Shown here piece after piece: positions 35,664 to 45,221 of a DNA stretch of 64,000 bases; position 1 is the stretch's first letter; every line of letters starts with the position of its first letter. Made by a program: the position numbers and the translations under genes. The notes under the pieces were generated by a model. It was given only the letters and a program-made list of their open reading frames with translations. It was not told the origin of the DNA and made no database searches. Origin of the DNA: Microvirga puerhi (lineage in GTDB: Bacteria > Pseudomonadota > Alphaproteobacteria > Rhizobiales > Beijerinckiaceae); assembly GCF_020089865.1 (NCBI RefSeq), contig NZ_JAIRBM010000002.1, positions 366,244 through 430,243 of the forward strand, given 5' to 3'.

Positions 35664-36437
35664 TTAATAGCCGAACTGCTCCCGCAGGATGCGTTCGTCC
35701 AGGCTGTGGCCCGGATCGTGAAGCATCACAAGGTCGATACTGCGGTCCATGGAGGCGTGAACACGCGAGATGTCGCGGAACTCTGTGTGATCAGCGACAG
35801 CGCTGACCGGACGCTCTTCCGGATCCAGCACCTCGATCTGGATCTTGGCATAGTCCGGCAGCAAGGCACCGCGCCAATGGCGAGGCCGGAAGGCGGAGAT
35901 CGGCGTCAAGGCGAGGAGTGGCGCAGCGAGGGGAAGGATCGGCCCGTCCACCGAGAGGTTGTAGGCCGTCGAGCCGGCGGGTGTCGCGACCAGGATTCCG
36001 TCCGCGATCAGTTCCGAGAGGCGCACCTGGTTGTCGATGCTGACGCGCAATTTGGCGGCCTGGTAGGTCTGGCGCAGCATGGAGACTTCATTGATCGCGC
36101 GTGCCGTATGGGACATGCCACGCACATCCCAGGCGACCATCAGGAGCGGATGGGCAACACTGCGTTCCGAGGCCTCCAGTCGCTCGAAGAGGTCGTCCTC
36201 CCGGAACTCGTTCATGAGGAAGCCGACCGTGCCCTTGTTCATGCCGTAGATGGGCTTCGACGTGCTCATGAACCGGTGAAGCGTGCGCAGCATGAGACCG
36301 TCGCCGCCGAGTGCGACGATGACGTCGGCATCTTCGGGTTCGACGTTGCCGTAGCGATTCTTGAGGGCGCCGAGTGCCGCCTGGGCCTCGACCGTCGGGC
36401 TCGCGACGAATGCGACATGGTTGAAACGACGCGCCAT
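35664..36437 (-). CDS. nadK: NAD kinase
   Basis: This enzyme makes NADP from NAD and ATP. The 257-residue product shows the signature [12 protein letters not shown] with GGDG at residues 44-47, the FLMNEF segment, NEVSMLR and the [17 protein letters not shown] substrate loop. Its length fits the short bacterial type. No obvious operon partner: it is divergent from cutA and 55 bases upstream of the MaoC gene. Confidence 0.95.
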   Translation of the reverse strand: MARRFNHVAFVASPTVEAQAALGALKNRYGNVEPEDADVIVALGGDGLMLRTLHRFMSTSKPIYGMNKGTVGFLMNEFREDDLFERLEASERSVAHPLLMVAWDVRGMSHTARAINEVSMLRQTYQAAKLRVSIDNQVRLSELIADGILVATPAGSTAYNLSVDGPILPLAAPLLALTPISAFRPRHWRGALLPDYAKIQIEVLDPEERPVSAVADHTEFRDISRVHASMDRSIDLVMLHDPGHSLDERILREQFGY

Positions 36438-36487
36438 GCCCGGATACCCTCCTCACGCCCTGACGATTGTTGCTGTGAAGGCATAGC

Positions 36488-36832
36488 ATGGACAGCCCAC
36501 TTCTCGTCTATACGACCTTTCCTGACGTGGACACAGCCTTGACCATCGGTGAAGAACTGGTCCGCGAGCGGCTCATCGCCTGCATCAACGTGCTTCCCGG
36601 CATGCGGTCGGTCTATGCCTGGAAAGGAACGATCGAGCGAAACGAGGAGGCCGTCGGAATCCTCAAGACGCGAAAAGGCCTGCAGGAGCAGGTCCTGCAG
36701 GCCTTGAAGAAGCGTCATCCTTACGAGACGCCGGTCATCCTTTTCATCGAGCCGCAGAGCGATGCACAGACCCTCCTGTGGCTCGTGGGCGAAACGAGCG
36801 ATCCGCGAGATATCATGCCATCGGACCCGTAG
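36488..36832 (+). CDS. cutA: Divalent-cation tolerance protein CutA
   Basis: The 114-residue product has LVYTTFPDVDTALTIGEEL, ACINVLPGMRSVYAWKG and KRHPYETPVI, all diagnostic of the trimeric ferredoxin-like CutA family. It was named for copper tolerance in E. coli, but its actual function is uncertain. The stop overlaps the left arm of a hairpin at 36832. Confidence 0.95.
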   Translation: MDSPLLVYTTFPDVDTALTIGEELVRERLIACINVLPGMRSVYAWKGTIERNEEAVGILKTRKGLQEQVLQALKKRHPYETPVILFIEPQSDAQTLLWLVGETSDPRDIMPSDP

Positions 36833-36871
36833 AGCCGCTGCCACCTGCAGGGAAGCGGCTCCTTCTCTTTA
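36832..36871 (+). terminator. Probable terminator of cutA
   Basis: Stem gagccgct / agcggctc with a 14-base loop, followed by CTTCTCTTTA. The T-tail is interrupted, so strength is uncertain. Confidence 0.5.
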
Positions 36872-36921
36872 TGCGCCGGCGCCGTCCTCAGCGAATCAGG
36901 TGCATTGCGCTGAAGAATTTT

Positions 36922-37887
36922 CTAGACGGCCGAGCTCCACTGGATGGGCACGAAGCGATAGCCGTTGCCGTCCTTGGCGATATGGCCGGTCGCCGGGAAA
37001 GGAGCATGGTAGAAAGATACCTGCGCCCGCTCCGCCGCAGCCATCTCGAGCATTCTGCGCCGCGTCTGACGGGCGAGATCGGCATCCATGTCGAAGACAG
37101 CGGACCAATCCGGATTGCGGACGAACAGCGCCGGGTGGTTGGTCACATCCGACATGACGATGAATTTTCCCGATCCGGAACTCACCATGTAGGAGGTATG
37201 GCCCGGCGTGTGGCCAGGCGTCGCGATGGCGGTCAGGCCCGGCACGACCTCCTTGTCTGCCTCGTAGCGCTTCACGTCCTTGGCGATGGGATCGAAGACG
37301 CGGTGCACGCCCTGGAAGGCACCCTTCATGCCCTCCGGCGCTTGGCTCATACGGGTCTCGTCCATCCAGAAGTCCCACTCCTTCGCCGGAACCATGATCT
37401 CCGCCTTCGGAAAGACGGCCGTACCGTCCTTCCGGCGTAGGCCGTTGATGTGATCACCGTGGAAATGGCTGATCACGACGGTATCGACCTGGGCAGGATC
37501 GAAACCGGCTGCGCGGAAATTGGCCATCCAGGTGCCAGAGGTCGGCGCTCCCATATCGCCATTGCCGGTGTCGATGAGGGTGACGCGGCCATTCTGCCGG
37601 AGCACGAGGGTCGTGAAGGTGAGCGGGAGCTTGTCCGTGGGCAGGAACGCATCCTGCATTGCCTTCTGGACATCGCTGAGCTCCGCATTGCGGACGAAAC
37701 CATCGAGAGGGCGGAAAGCGAAACCGTCGTTGATCGCGGTCAACTCGATGTCGCCGACCTTGTAGCGATAGAATCCCGGCGCCTGACCCGAGGGCGATGC
37801 CCCCGGTGTCGTGGCCGATTGAGCGAAAGCTGGAGCGACGACAGGCAGGGCGGTGCCGGCAAGGATGGTGCGACGCGTCAAGGGCAT
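36922..37887 (-). CDS. Exported MBL-fold metallo-hydrolase
   Basis: The 321-residue protein begins with a likely Tat signal, TRRTILAGTALPVVAPAFA, ending AFA before QS. The metallo-beta-lactamase metal site is present as ISHFHGDHINGL (HxHxDH), with further ligands in ATPGHTPGHTSYMV. Related periplasmic enzymes include lactonases and sulfatase-like hydrolases, but the substrate is not known. Tat export fits a folded metal protein. It is convergent with cutA and downstream of nothing obvious. Confidence 0.85.
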   Translation of the reverse strand: MPLTRRTILAGTALPVVAPAFAQSATTPGASPSGQAPGFYRYKVGDIELTAINDGFAFRPLDGFVRNAELSDVQKAMQDAFLPTDKLPLTFTTLVLRQNGRVTLIDTGNGDMGAPTSGTWMANFRAAGFDPAQVDTVVISHFHGDHINGLRRKDGTAVFPKAEIMVPAKEWDFWMDETRMSQAPEGMKGAFQGVHRVFDPIAKDVKRYEADKEVVPGLTAIATPGHTPGHTSYMVSSGSGKFIVMSDVTNHPALFVRNPDWSAVFDMDADLARQTRRRMLEMAAAERAQVSFYHAPFPATGHIAKDGNGYRFVPIQWSSAV

Positions 37888-37990
37888 GGGGCTCTCCGGA
37901 AAGGATGCCTAAGGCTAGAGAGGTCTTCTGCCGCTGCAAGAGCCTGGCCTTTCACAAGTCGGAGAGCGTCTGATCTCGTGGTTCAATGCG

Positions 37991-38788
37991 CTAGCGGGTG
38001 AGCTGGTAAAGCGCGATGCCGCTCGTCGTCGCCACGTTGAGGGAATCGAAGCCGCCGCTCATCGGGATCGTCACCGAACGGGTCGTTGCCAGCAGCGCCG
38101 GAGGCAGACCTGGGCCTTCCGCGCCGAGGAGCAGCGCCGTCCGGCCCTCACGTCGGATCTGTGAGAGGGTCTCCGATCCGGACGGCGACAAGGACAACAC
38201 TTCGAAGCCTGCGTGCCGAAGGTGGTCGACCATCTCCCACGCTGACATGGCGCGGGTAAATGGAACCACCAGGGCTCCTCCGACCGAGACGCGAATCGCC
38301 TTGCGGTAAAGCGGATCGCAGGTTTCTCCATCGAGCAGTGCGGCGCTTGCTCCGAAGGCGGCCGCGTTACGAAAGATCCCGCCGACATTGTCGTGGTTGG
38401 AAAGCCCGACGAGTCCGAGGACGAGCGCGTCCTCGGGCAGGGCCGCCAGCAATGTCTCGGGCGGGGGAAGTGGAGCTCTTCGGGCGAGCGCCAGGATGCC
38501 ACGGTGAATCGGGAAGCCGACGATGGCATCCATTACGGTTCGGCTTGCCTGATAGACGGGGACGGCAGGATCGAGCGATCCGAGCAACTCCGTCAGCGTG
38601 TCGAACCTGTTCTCCGCGAGGAGGAGAGATTCCACTGCGAAACGCCGCTGCCTCAGCAGGACGCGCAGAACGACCTCTCCCTCCGCAATGAAGCGGTGTT
38701 CGCGACCGATCAGGTCACGTTCCCGTACAGCCCGATAGGGTTCGATGCGGGGATCGTCCGGGTCGGTGATCGGAAGGGATGAGACCAT
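37991..38788 (-). CDS. TrmH/SpoU family RNA 2'-O-methyltransferase
   Basis: The 265-residue product has the three SPOUT knot motifs: motif 1 LSNHDNVGGIFRNAAAFG, motif 2 LLGAEGPGLP and motif 3 IPMSGGFDSLNVATTSGI. An N-terminal L30e-like region (IAEGEVVLRVLLRQRRF) may bind RNA. It should methylate a ribose in tRNA or rRNA; the site is unknown. It is distinct from the rlmB homolog at 43339-44160. Confidence 0.88.
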   Translation of the reverse strand: MVSSLPITDPDDPRIEPYRAVRERDLIGREHRFIAEGEVVLRVLLRQRRFAVESLLLAENRFDTLTELLGSLDPAVPVYQASRTVMDAIVGFPIHRGILALARRAPLPPPETLLAALPEDALVLGLVGLSNHDNVGGIFRNAAAFGASAALLDGETCDPLYRKAIRVSVGGALVVPFTRAMSAWEMVDHLRHAGFEVLSLSPSGSETLSQIRREGRTALLLGAEGPGLPPALLATTRSVTIPMSGGFDSLNVATTSGIALYQLTR

Positions 38789-39061
38789 CGAAAACAGCCG
38801 CCATTGAAATCCTCGGGCGGCCTATGGACGCGCTTTCCGTGGAGAGCAACGACTTTCTGCGCCCAAGGAAACTGGACCTGGTGGGTGATGGTTTCAGGCA
38901 TGAGGCATCACTTTGCCAGGTCTCATGTCCTCTTCGCCTGGAACAGGCCTTTTCAGGTTGAAGCTCACCGACCACGGGAATGTGTAGGAACTGGGTAATT
39001 CTCCGCCTGTTGTGCGTTCGAATCGGCTTCGATTGTCGATCGGTATAGGAGAGAATTCACT

Positions 39062-39571
39062 ATGACCCACGGTCTCGTAAAAGCCGGCCTCGTCGTCATT
39101 GTTTCCCTCTCGTCCTGGGGCGCCTGGGCGAGGGAGACTCCGAGTCATCAGTTCATTACCAAAGCCATTCAGGGAAATCTGGCTGAAATATCCCTAGGTC
39201 AGCTTGCTCAGGAGAGGGGTGGAACCGACGGGGTCAAGTCCTTTGGGCAGATGCTCGTTCAGGATCATTCGGCTGCCAAGGATCAGGCCACGGCCGCCGC
39301 GACGAGTGCTCAGGTCACGCCACCGACGGAGCCGAGCAGAGCGCAGAAGTCGGAACACGATCGGTTGTCGAAGCTGAGCGGCGACGCCTTCGATCGCCAG
39401 TTCATCGCCCACATGGTGACCGATCACAAGAAGGATATCGCCGAGTATCAGAAGGAGGCGAAACGCTCCGACGGCGCCATCAGCGATTATGCGAAGGGTG
39501 CCTTGCCGACGCTGCAAAAGCACCTCGACACGGCGCAGTCGCTGGAGAAGCAGGAGAAGGCGGCCCGCTGA
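39062..39571 (+). CDS. Exported DUF4142 domain protein
   Basis: The 169-residue product has a signal peptide (LVVIVSLSSWGAWA) and a helical DUF4142 domain with QFITKAIQGNLAEISLGQLA, SFGQMLVQDHSAAKDQ and FIAHMVTDHKKDIAEYQ. This ferritin-like four-helix fold is common in periplasmic proteins of unknown function. The 273 bases upstream contain nothing I can identify. Confidence 0.85.
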   Translation: MTHGLVKAGLVVIVSLSSWGAWARETPSHQFITKAIQGNLAEISLGQLAQERGGTDGVKSFGQMLVQDHSAAKDQATAAATSAQVTPPTEPSRAQKSEHDRLSKLSGDAFDRQFIAHMVTDHKKDIAEYQKEAKRSDGAISDYAKGALPTLQKHLDTAQSLEKQEKAAR

Positions 39572-39600
39572 AGGAATGAGCCTGTCTCAAGCAGAGCCGA

Positions 39601-39636
39601 GTTCATCCCAAAGCCGCTCGCAGCTTCGGGATGAAC
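39601..39636. terminator. Convergent hairpin between the DUF4142 gene and the gene at 39644
   Basis: The stem gttcatccc / gggatgaac with an inner aagc/gctt pairing lies between two convergent stops. No T-run follows on either side, so its terminator role is tentative. Confidence 0.4.
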
Positions 39637-39643
39637 GCCATTC

Positions 39644-40552
39644 TTAATTGCGCACGAAGCGCCACGTCAGCACACCGTCCACAGGAGCAACGGTTGAGCC
39701 TGAATTATGGGACGCATTGCCTATATGGGCGATGCGCTTCGTTCCGGAGGCTATGCCGTCCGCTCCGACAGGCTGGTCCAGAATTTCGATTTTGCCGCCG
39801 CTTTCGAGAAACAGAGCGGATTTCTCCGACGTGAAAGCTTGCCCCTGCAATTTCACGGGAACGGGGATATCGAACCGGCCCAGCCGCATACTGAGAAGAT
39901 TTTGCTTTCTGTCGACCGAGACTTCGGCTTGGCAGATCCTTTCGATGAAGGCCTCCAGGCCAGTCGGCAAGGTCAGTTGCCCCGTCCGCTTGAAACGATA
40001 GGGAGCGGCGGGAGAGGGCGGGGAAATACTGACGCCGTCACCTTCGTCCTCGACGACAATCGTCCCTTTCGCACAGACGCCACGACGATCGACCATCCAG
40101 TTCTCGTATCGGGTGTCGTCGACCTTGGCAGGGGACATCCTCTTTGGGTTGGCCATCATTTGCACGGCGAAGGCTGCCGCAACTCTTTTCTGGCAGGCGT
40201 CGTCGCCACCACAGCTTTGCATGGCTTTGCCCATCGCTTCGAACCCCGGTGGCATGCCAGACCCGTTCTTATCGCTGCCGCCCACAGGAATCATGGGGAC
40301 AACCGTCGGTCCGGGAACGACCAGCTCTAGTTCGAGGTCAAGCTTGCGCGACACCGTCAGGCGCGACCACTCAACTTTGTTCGAGAGATCCTTTCGCCCT
40401 GTCCCTTTCAGCTCCAGGGTCACGTAAAGACGTCCCGTTGGCGCACCGGCAAGCGGGTCTCGCGCATCCTCGGACGACGCCGGGTCGGCAAGCAGGAGTG
40501 CCGCCAAGGCGAGGAATGTGATTGAGCACGGAGAGTGACGTAAGAGGGACAT
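39644..40552 (-). CDS. Secreted protein of unknown function
   Basis: The 302-residue product has a signal peptide (ITFLALAALLLADPASS). The mature part is mostly beta-rich and polar, with five cysteines at spread positions (QSCGGDDACQK, GVCAKG, ERICQAE are visible). It contains no family I recognise. It is preceded by a low-GC upstream region and by tRNA-Thr about 270 bases away, also on the minus strand. Translation start at 40552 is supported by the signal peptide. Confidence 0.55.
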   Translation of the reverse strand: MSLLRHSPCSITFLALAALLLADPASSEDARDPLAGAPTGRLYVTLELKGTGRKDLSNKVEWSRLTVSRKLDLELELVVPGPTVVPMIPVGGSDKNGSGMPPGFEAMGKAMQSCGGDDACQKRVAAAFAVQMMANPKRMSPAKVDDTRYENWMVDRRGVCAKGTIVVEDEGDGVSISPPSPAAPYRFKRTGQLTLPTGLEAFIERICQAEVSVDRKQNLLSMRLGRFDIPVPVKLQGQAFTSEKSALFLESGGKIEILDQPVGADGIASGTKRIAHIGNASHNSGSTVAPVDGVLTWRFVRN

Positions 40553-40819
40553 AGAGGAATTCCGCTAGATGCAATGATTCCTAAATGTCATAACAGAGCA
40601 TAACGCAAAGTAATATGACTAAACACGAGTTTGCGAAGTTCTGCCGTGGAGGTGGAGTTTTTCATTCAAGCAAGTTTGACAGTCGACGCATGCAACGATG
40701 CCTGGCGTTTCAGAAACTGTTCGTTTCGGTCGCCCAATTTTCGCTTAAGAATCTATCTGCTTAGGTCACGAAGGCTGTCAGATAACGATCCTGCGATCGA
40801 GCCTGGTCGAGATGAGCAA

Positions 40820-40895
40820 TGGTGCCGGTTGCGGGACTCGAACTCGCGACCTACCGCTTACAAGGCGGTTGCTCTACCAACTGAGCTAAACCGGC
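40820..40895 (-). tRNA. tRNA-Thr (anticodon UGU)
   Basis: The 76-base gene includes encoded CCA. Acceptor stem GCCGGTT pairs with AACCGGC. The anticodon stem ACCGC/GCGGT encloses CTTGTAA, giving anticodon TGT. T arm GCGAG-TTCGAGT-CCCGC is nearly complete. It decodes ACA and, by wobble, other Thr codons. Confidence 0.96.
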
Positions 40896-41039
40896 TCCTC
40901 TTGCTTGGTCGATGAGGTAGCAGCGGTGGAAGAAGGGCGCAAGTTCCCTCGAAACAGAAAAATAATGTGCTCCGCGGCACCGCAACCATCCTCCAGGCAT
41001 GGAATTATAGTCGAAGTGATTGCCGAGGAGTTCTATCCC

Positions 41040-41354
41040 ATGTCGGGTCATCCATTCATGATCCTGAAGAATGTGGTCTTGTCGGGCCGGTGCGGCTTAG
41101 TGGCCGCTGGAATCGTGGCTGGTCTTTCTCTGGCCAGTCTTCCCGCCCACGCTTCGCCCCTGAAGTCGCCCGCGCCGCACCACGCGGTGGCCAAGTCGGT
41201 GAATGTCCATAGCACCACGATGGCCGCGAGAGATCCGGAGGCGACGTCATCGATTCGGATGGATGACGACAAGCCGAACTGCAACCGCTCGCGAAAGAAG
41301 CTCTGGGTTGAAGATGAGGGCTGGATCGTGCGGCAGGTGACGACCTGTTACTGA
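41040..41354 (+). CDS. Small exported protein of unknown function
   Basis: The 104-residue product has a signal-like N-terminus with a hydrophobic core (CGLVAAGIVAGLSLASLPAHA) and a mature part with NCNRSRKKLWVEDEGWIVRQ ending TCY. GAGGAG precedes the ATG at 41040. Related small proteins with a CxRxRKKLWVE-like ending occur in this order, but I recall no function. A terminator follows. Confidence 0.6.
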   Translation: MSGHPFMILKNVVLSGRCGLVAAGIVAGLSLASLPAHASPLKSPAPHHAVAKSVNVHSTTMAARDPEATSSIRMDDDKPNCNRSRKKLWVEDEGWIVRQVTTCY

Positions 41355-41396
41355 CGTATTCGCCGGTCATCCGGCGCTTATCTAAGGTCAAAACGA

Positions 41397-41421
41397 AAAG
41401 CCCCGCCATTGGCGGGGCTTT
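41397..41421. terminator. Bidirectional Rho-independent terminator
   Basis: aaagccccgcc-att-ggcggggcttt is a perfect GC stem with A-run on the left and T-run on the right. It separates the small exported protein gene from the convergent MFS gene and can serve both. Confidence 0.92.
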
Positions 41422-41441
41422 CCTTTGGATGATCGATCCGA

Positions 41442-43121
41442 TCACTTGTTGTCGTAGGTGAAGATGTCCCGGTTCTTCGTCTCGGGCATGAAGAGGAGAC
41501 CGATCACGAAGGTTCCAAGAGCCACGATCACCGGATACCAGAGGCCGGAGAAGATGTTGCCGGATGCCGCCACGATCGCGAAGGCGGTCGGAGGCAGGAA
41601 ACCGCCGAACCAGCCGTTGCCGATGTGATAAGGCACCGACATGCCGGTATAGCGGATCCGGGTCGGGAACAGTTCGACCAGCATGGCGGCGATCGGGCCG
41701 TACACCATCGTCACGTAGAGGACGAGGATGAACAGGAGTCCAATGCCCGCAAGAGCCCGACTGTCGGACAGCACAGCGCCGACGCTCGGGGCCTTGAGGA
41801 TCGTCGGATCGCCAGCTTTCGGATAACCAGCTGCCTGCGCCGCGGCGACAAGGGCCGCACCCGTGTTGTCCGTCACCGGAACATCGGTCCCGTTGATCTT
41901 TGCACTCAGCGGCGTTCCGGCCGGCCCCTTGATCAGATCGTAATGGATCGAGCTGTTTGCGAGGTTGCGGCGGATGACGTCGCAGGGGGCGGTAAAGGTC
42001 CGCACGCCGACGGGGTCGAACAGGAAGCCGCAGTTTGCCGGATCGGCGGTGATCTCGAGCTTCACCTGATTCGTCGCCTCGATCAGCTTCGGATTGACCG
42101 TCTTGGCCAGCGAAGAGAACAGCGGGAAGTAGGTGATTGCCGCGATCAGGCAGCCGAGGAGCAGAATCGGTTTGCGGCCGACCTTATCCGAGAGCCATCC
42201 GAAGAGGATGAAGAACGGTGTGCCGATGAGAAGCGCGAAGGCGATCATCAGGTTGGCCGTGGTGCCGTCGAGCTTCAGGGTCTGGGTCAGGAAGAACAGG
42301 GCATAGAACTGTCCCGTGTACCAGACGACCGCCTGGCCGGCCGTGCCGCCCAAGAGAGCGATGAGGGCGACCTTGGCGTTGTCCCAGCGCCCGAAAGCTT
42401 CCGTCAGCGGAGCCTTCGAATGGGTGCCTTCCTCCTTCATCTTCTTGAAGGCCGGCGACTCGTTGAGCTGCAGACGGATCCAGACCGAGAAGGCCAGAAG
42501 AATGATGGAGAGCAGGAACGGAATGCGCCAGCCATAGGCTGCGAAGGCTTCCGGCGACATGGTGATGCGCAGGACCAGAATCACGATCAGCGAGAGGAAC
42601 AGGCCCACCGTTGCGGTGGTCTGGATCCACGATGTGTAGAAGCCGCGTCGCCCATGCGGTGCATGTTCGGCAACATAAGTGGCCGCACCACCGTACTCGC
42701 CGCCGAGCGCCAGGCCTTGGAGCAGACGGCAGATGATGAAGATCGCCGGCGCTGCATAGCCGATGCTCTCATAGCCGGGCAGGAGGCCGACGACGAAGGT
42801 CGCAAGACCCATGATCGTCATGGTGATCAGGAAGGTATACTTGCGGCCGATCATGTCGCCGAGCCGGCCGAACACCAGCGCGCCGAAGGGGCGGACGGCG
42901 AAACCGGCGGCAAAGCCGAACAGAACGAAGATGAACTTGGCCGTGTCGTTCGTCCCGGGCACGAAGTTCTGACTGATGTTCGCGGCCAGGGAGCCGGCGA
43001 GATAGAAGTCATACCATTCGAAGACCGTACCGGCGGAGGAGGCGACGATAACCTTCCTCTCTTCCCGGGTCATAGGTCGGACGTCAGCGTCCGTCCTTGG
43101 CGTCATTGCTGCTGTTGCCAT
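41442..43121 (-). CDS. MHS-family MFS transporter with a large extracytoplasmic insertion
   Basis: The 559-residue product has 12 helices and the MHS signatures FEWYDFYLAGSLA, RPFGALVFGRLGDMIGRKYT and LALGGEYGGAATYVAEHAP. Between the helix starting LLGCLIAAITYFPLF and that starting LAGIGLLFILVLYVTMVYG lies an insertion of about 110 residues with two cysteines, outside the core MFS fold. Substrates in this family include organic acids and osmolytes; none can be chosen here. ATG at 43121 follows a GGAAGGAAAC site. Confidence 0.88.
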   Translation of the reverse strand: MATAAMTPRTDADVRPMTREERKVIVASSAGTVFEWYDFYLAGSLAANISQNFVPGTNDTAKFIFVLFGFAAGFAVRPFGALVFGRLGDMIGRKYTFLITMTIMGLATFVVGLLPGYESIGYAAPAIFIICRLLQGLALGGEYGGAATYVAEHAPHGRRGFYTSWIQTTATVGLFLSLIVILVLRITMSPEAFAAYGWRIPFLLSIILLAFSVWIRLQLNESPAFKKMKEEGTHSKAPLTEAFGRWDNAKVALIALLGGTAGQAVVWYTGQFYALFFLTQTLKLDGTTANLMIAFALLIGTPFFILFGWLSDKVGRKPILLLGCLIAAITYFPLFSSLAKTVNPKLIEATNQVKLEITADPANCGFLFDPVGVRTFTAPCDVIRRNLANSSIHYDLIKGPAGTPLSAKINGTDVPVTDNTGAALVAAAQAAGYPKAGDPTILKAPSVGAVLSDSRALAGIGLLFILVLYVTMVYGPIAAMLVELFPTRIRYTGMSVPYHIGNGWFGGFLPPTAFAIVAASGNIFSGLWYPVIVALGTFVIGLLFMPETKNRDIFTYDNK

Positions 43122-43338
43122 AGCGTTTCCTTCCAAAGTGTGATGTGGCCCGTTCAACCGGGTCTTGGTCTCCCAAGTGCCGTTGGCACCGGAATCTTTC
43201 AGCATGGAAAGCTAGCTGCGGCTTTGGCCGTCACAATTCACAATTGGTAGTTTCGACTTCCGTCTAACGCTGTGGGCACTCGGTTCATTTGCCGAAGCAA
43301 TTCAAGGGCTTGGGCATAACGGTCAGATGCGGCGATCA

Positions 43339-44160
43339 TTACTTGGCAGTATTCGTCACTGCTTTCGTCACAGCAAAAAGCGAGATGGCCGCTGCATTGG
43401 AAACATTGAGGCTCTTGATTGCGCCAGGCATGTCGAGACGACCGATGACATCGCAGCATTCGCGGGTGCGCTGACGAAGACCTTTGCCCTCGGATCCGAG
43501 AATCAGCACGAGCGGAAGGCGCAGCGGAGTTTCGTCGAGGCGATTCTCTCCCGACGAATCGAGGCCGACTCTCTGGAAGCCTCTTTCGCCCAGGGCGATC
43601 AGCGTATCGGCGAGATTCCGGACGATCATGAACGGTACATGCTCAAGCCCGCCGGAGGCGGATTTCGCCAGCACGCCGGTGGCGGCCGGGCTATGCCGGG
43701 CCGTAGTGATGATCGCCTCGACACCGAAGGCCGCCGCCGTTCGCACGATGGCGCCGACATTGTGCGGGTCGGTAATCTGATCGAGAGCCAGCACCACGCT
43801 TCGCCCGCTCAGCGTGTCGACGCTTGGGGAGGGCAGGGGGGAGGCCTCCATGTAGAGACCCTGGTGGACCGCATCTGCTTCGACGAGGCGATTGATTTCG
43901 TCCGGACGGACGATTTCCAGATCCACCGGCACGGTCGATCCGAGTTCTTCCTGAAGGCGGCGGGCGGAGTTCTCGGTGGCCAGGAGGCGGCGAATCGTGC
44001 GCCGACCGTTGCGCAGAGCTTCCGTTACCGGGTGCCAGCCGTAGAGGACCACGGTCTCAGGATCGCCAAAGGTGCGTCGGGGTCCATGGTCGCGCCGCGT
44101 CCCTTTTCCGGACGGGCGTTGGAAGCGGGGTTTACGGGGGTGGGAAGGGCGGTCGCTCAT
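43339..44160 (-). CDS. rlmB: 23S rRNA 2'-O-methyltransferase RlmB-like
   Basis: The 273-residue product has a basic N-terminal tail (SHPRKPRFQRPSGKGTRR) and an L30e-like RNA-binding region (VVLYGWHPVTEALRNG). The SPOUT knot follows with ALDQITDPHNVGAIVRTAAA, LILGSEGKGL and MPGAIKSLNVSNAAAI. This is the RlmB/TrmH group, which methylates the ribose of 23S G2251 in E. coli. Close by are tRNA genes and the tuf-rpo cluster, the usual place for rlmB in this order. ATG at 44160 was chosen. Confidence 0.9.
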   Translation of the reverse strand: MSDRPSHPRKPRFQRPSGKGTRRDHGPRRTFGDPETVVLYGWHPVTEALRNGRRTIRRLLATENSARRLQEELGSTVPVDLEIVRPDEINRLVEADAVHQGLYMEASPLPSPSVDTLSGRSVVLALDQITDPHNVGAIVRTAAAFGVEAIITTARHSPAATGVLAKSASGGLEHVPFMIVRNLADTLIALGERGFQRVGLDSSGENRLDETPLRLPLVLILGSEGKGLRQRTRECCDVIGRLDMPGAIKSLNVSNAAAISLFAVTKAVTNTAK

Positions 44161-44342
44161 GGCACTCGTTCTGTCGCAGAAGCTTGCCACATAGCATGGA
44201 GATCGCCGTCTCGACAGGCGTCATCGAGGATTGCGCTTTGGTGTTGACACCGACCTCTCAGGTCACCATAAGAGCGCCCACGGATGCCCCACGGGGCGCT
44301 TCGTCGACGTCCTTGAGCGCATTGCGTTCTGGTTGGGCAAAT

Positions 44343-44427
44343 GGGGGAATGTCCCGAGCGGCAAAGGGGGCGGACTGTAAATCCGCTGGCTATGCCTTCG
44401 TAGGTTCGAGTCCTACTTCCCCCACCA
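44343..44427 (+). tRNA. tRNA-Tyr (anticodon GUA)
   Basis: The 85-base gene includes CCA. Acceptor stem GGGGGAA pairs with TTCCCCC. The anticodon stem GCGGA/TCCGC encloses CTGTAAA, giving GTA. A long variable arm marks it as class II. Confidence 0.96.
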
Positions 44428-44455
44428 CCCAAACCTCTGCTAGTTTCCTGGGCGT

Positions 44456-44529
44456 GCGGGTGTAGCTCAATGGTAGAGCAGCAGCCTTCCAAGCTGAATA
44501 CGAGGGTTCGATTCCCTTCACCCGCTCCA
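44456..44529 (+). tRNA. tRNA-Gly (anticodon UCC)
   Basis: The 74-base gene includes CCA. Acceptor stem GCGGGTG pairs with CACCCGC. The anticodon loop CTTCCAA gives TCC. It lies 28 bases after tRNA-Tyr and was probably transcribed with it, as in the E. coli tufB operon. Confidence 0.96.
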
Positions 44530-44630
44530 CTTTTCTCCCCCCGGACAGATCAGACTTTGGTTTCCGTTGCGATAGGCGACCCGCTTCTGTAGCGGGTATC
44601 CGGTCCTAACGATCCGAACGGATTCCCTTC

Positions 44631-45221
44631 ATGCTTCGCCGTCTTTTTCTTCTCGCCGCGCTCGGGCTCGGGCTCGCCGCCTGCGTCACCGCGTCGAATA
44701 GCCTTGCGCCCGATCAGATCCCCACGCTGCGCCTCGAGCGCGTGACCGTCGGATTCGCACCCAATGCCCGAATCTGGTGGGGCGATGGCGAGCGCGCCTA
44801 TGCCGCGTCCAAGGGTCTTCCCGTTCACGAGGCTGAAGAGTTGGGGAAAACGCCGGAGGGACAGGCCTATGTCAGAGGCCTCGTTGAAGCCAAGCTTCGC
44901 GACGAGATGACCCGGCAGCTCGCCGGCAATCTCAACGGCACCCGACCGGTCAGGATCGAGGTGACCGTAAAGGAGCTTAACATTGCATCGACCATCCAGA
45001 AGATCTTGGTGGGCGGGAGCTACGCCTTGCGGGCCGACGTCAACTTGGTGGATGCCAAGTCTGGCGCCCTTCTCCTGGCCTTTTCGGACCAGAGCGCGGC
45101 CCTGGGTGCGAACGGCGGGCTGCTCGGCGTCCTGGTCGACAAAGCCCTCCTGGCGGAGCCGATCGACCTGATTGTGAAGAGCTATACAAGCCAATATCGA
45201 AATTGGCTCTTGCGCAATTAG
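44631..45221 (+). CDS. Predicted outer-membrane lipoprotein of unknown function
   Basis: The 196-residue product begins MLRRLFLLAALGLGLAAC, a lipoprotein signal with lipobox LAAC and a lipidated Cys at residue 18. The mature part is soluble with GFAPNARIWWGDGERAYA, EAKLRDEMTRQLAGNL and a final YTSQYRNWLLRN. It has no family I recognise. Its placement between tRNA-Gly and tuf is unusual, since these are adjacent in E. coli apart from a second tRNA. Confidence 0.7.
   Translation: MLRRLFLLAALGLGLAACVTASNSLAPDQIPTLRLERVTVGFAPNARIWWGDGERAYAASKGLPVHEAEELGKTPEGQAYVRGLVEAKLRDEMTRQLAGNLNGTRPVRIEVTVKELNIASTIQKILVGGSYALRADVNLVDAKSGALLLAFSDQSAALGANGGLLGVLVDKALLAEPIDLIVKSYTSQYRNWLLRN

Noticed and set aside
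40631..40915. A frame crossing tRNA-Thr that reads WCRLRDSNSRPTAYKAVALP
   Set aside because: This peptide is the well-known misread of a tRNA gene and its flanks, not a protein.
44157..44492. A minus-strand frame containing GGGSRTRTYEGIASGFT
   Set aside because: Antisense reading of tRNA-Tyr and neighbours.
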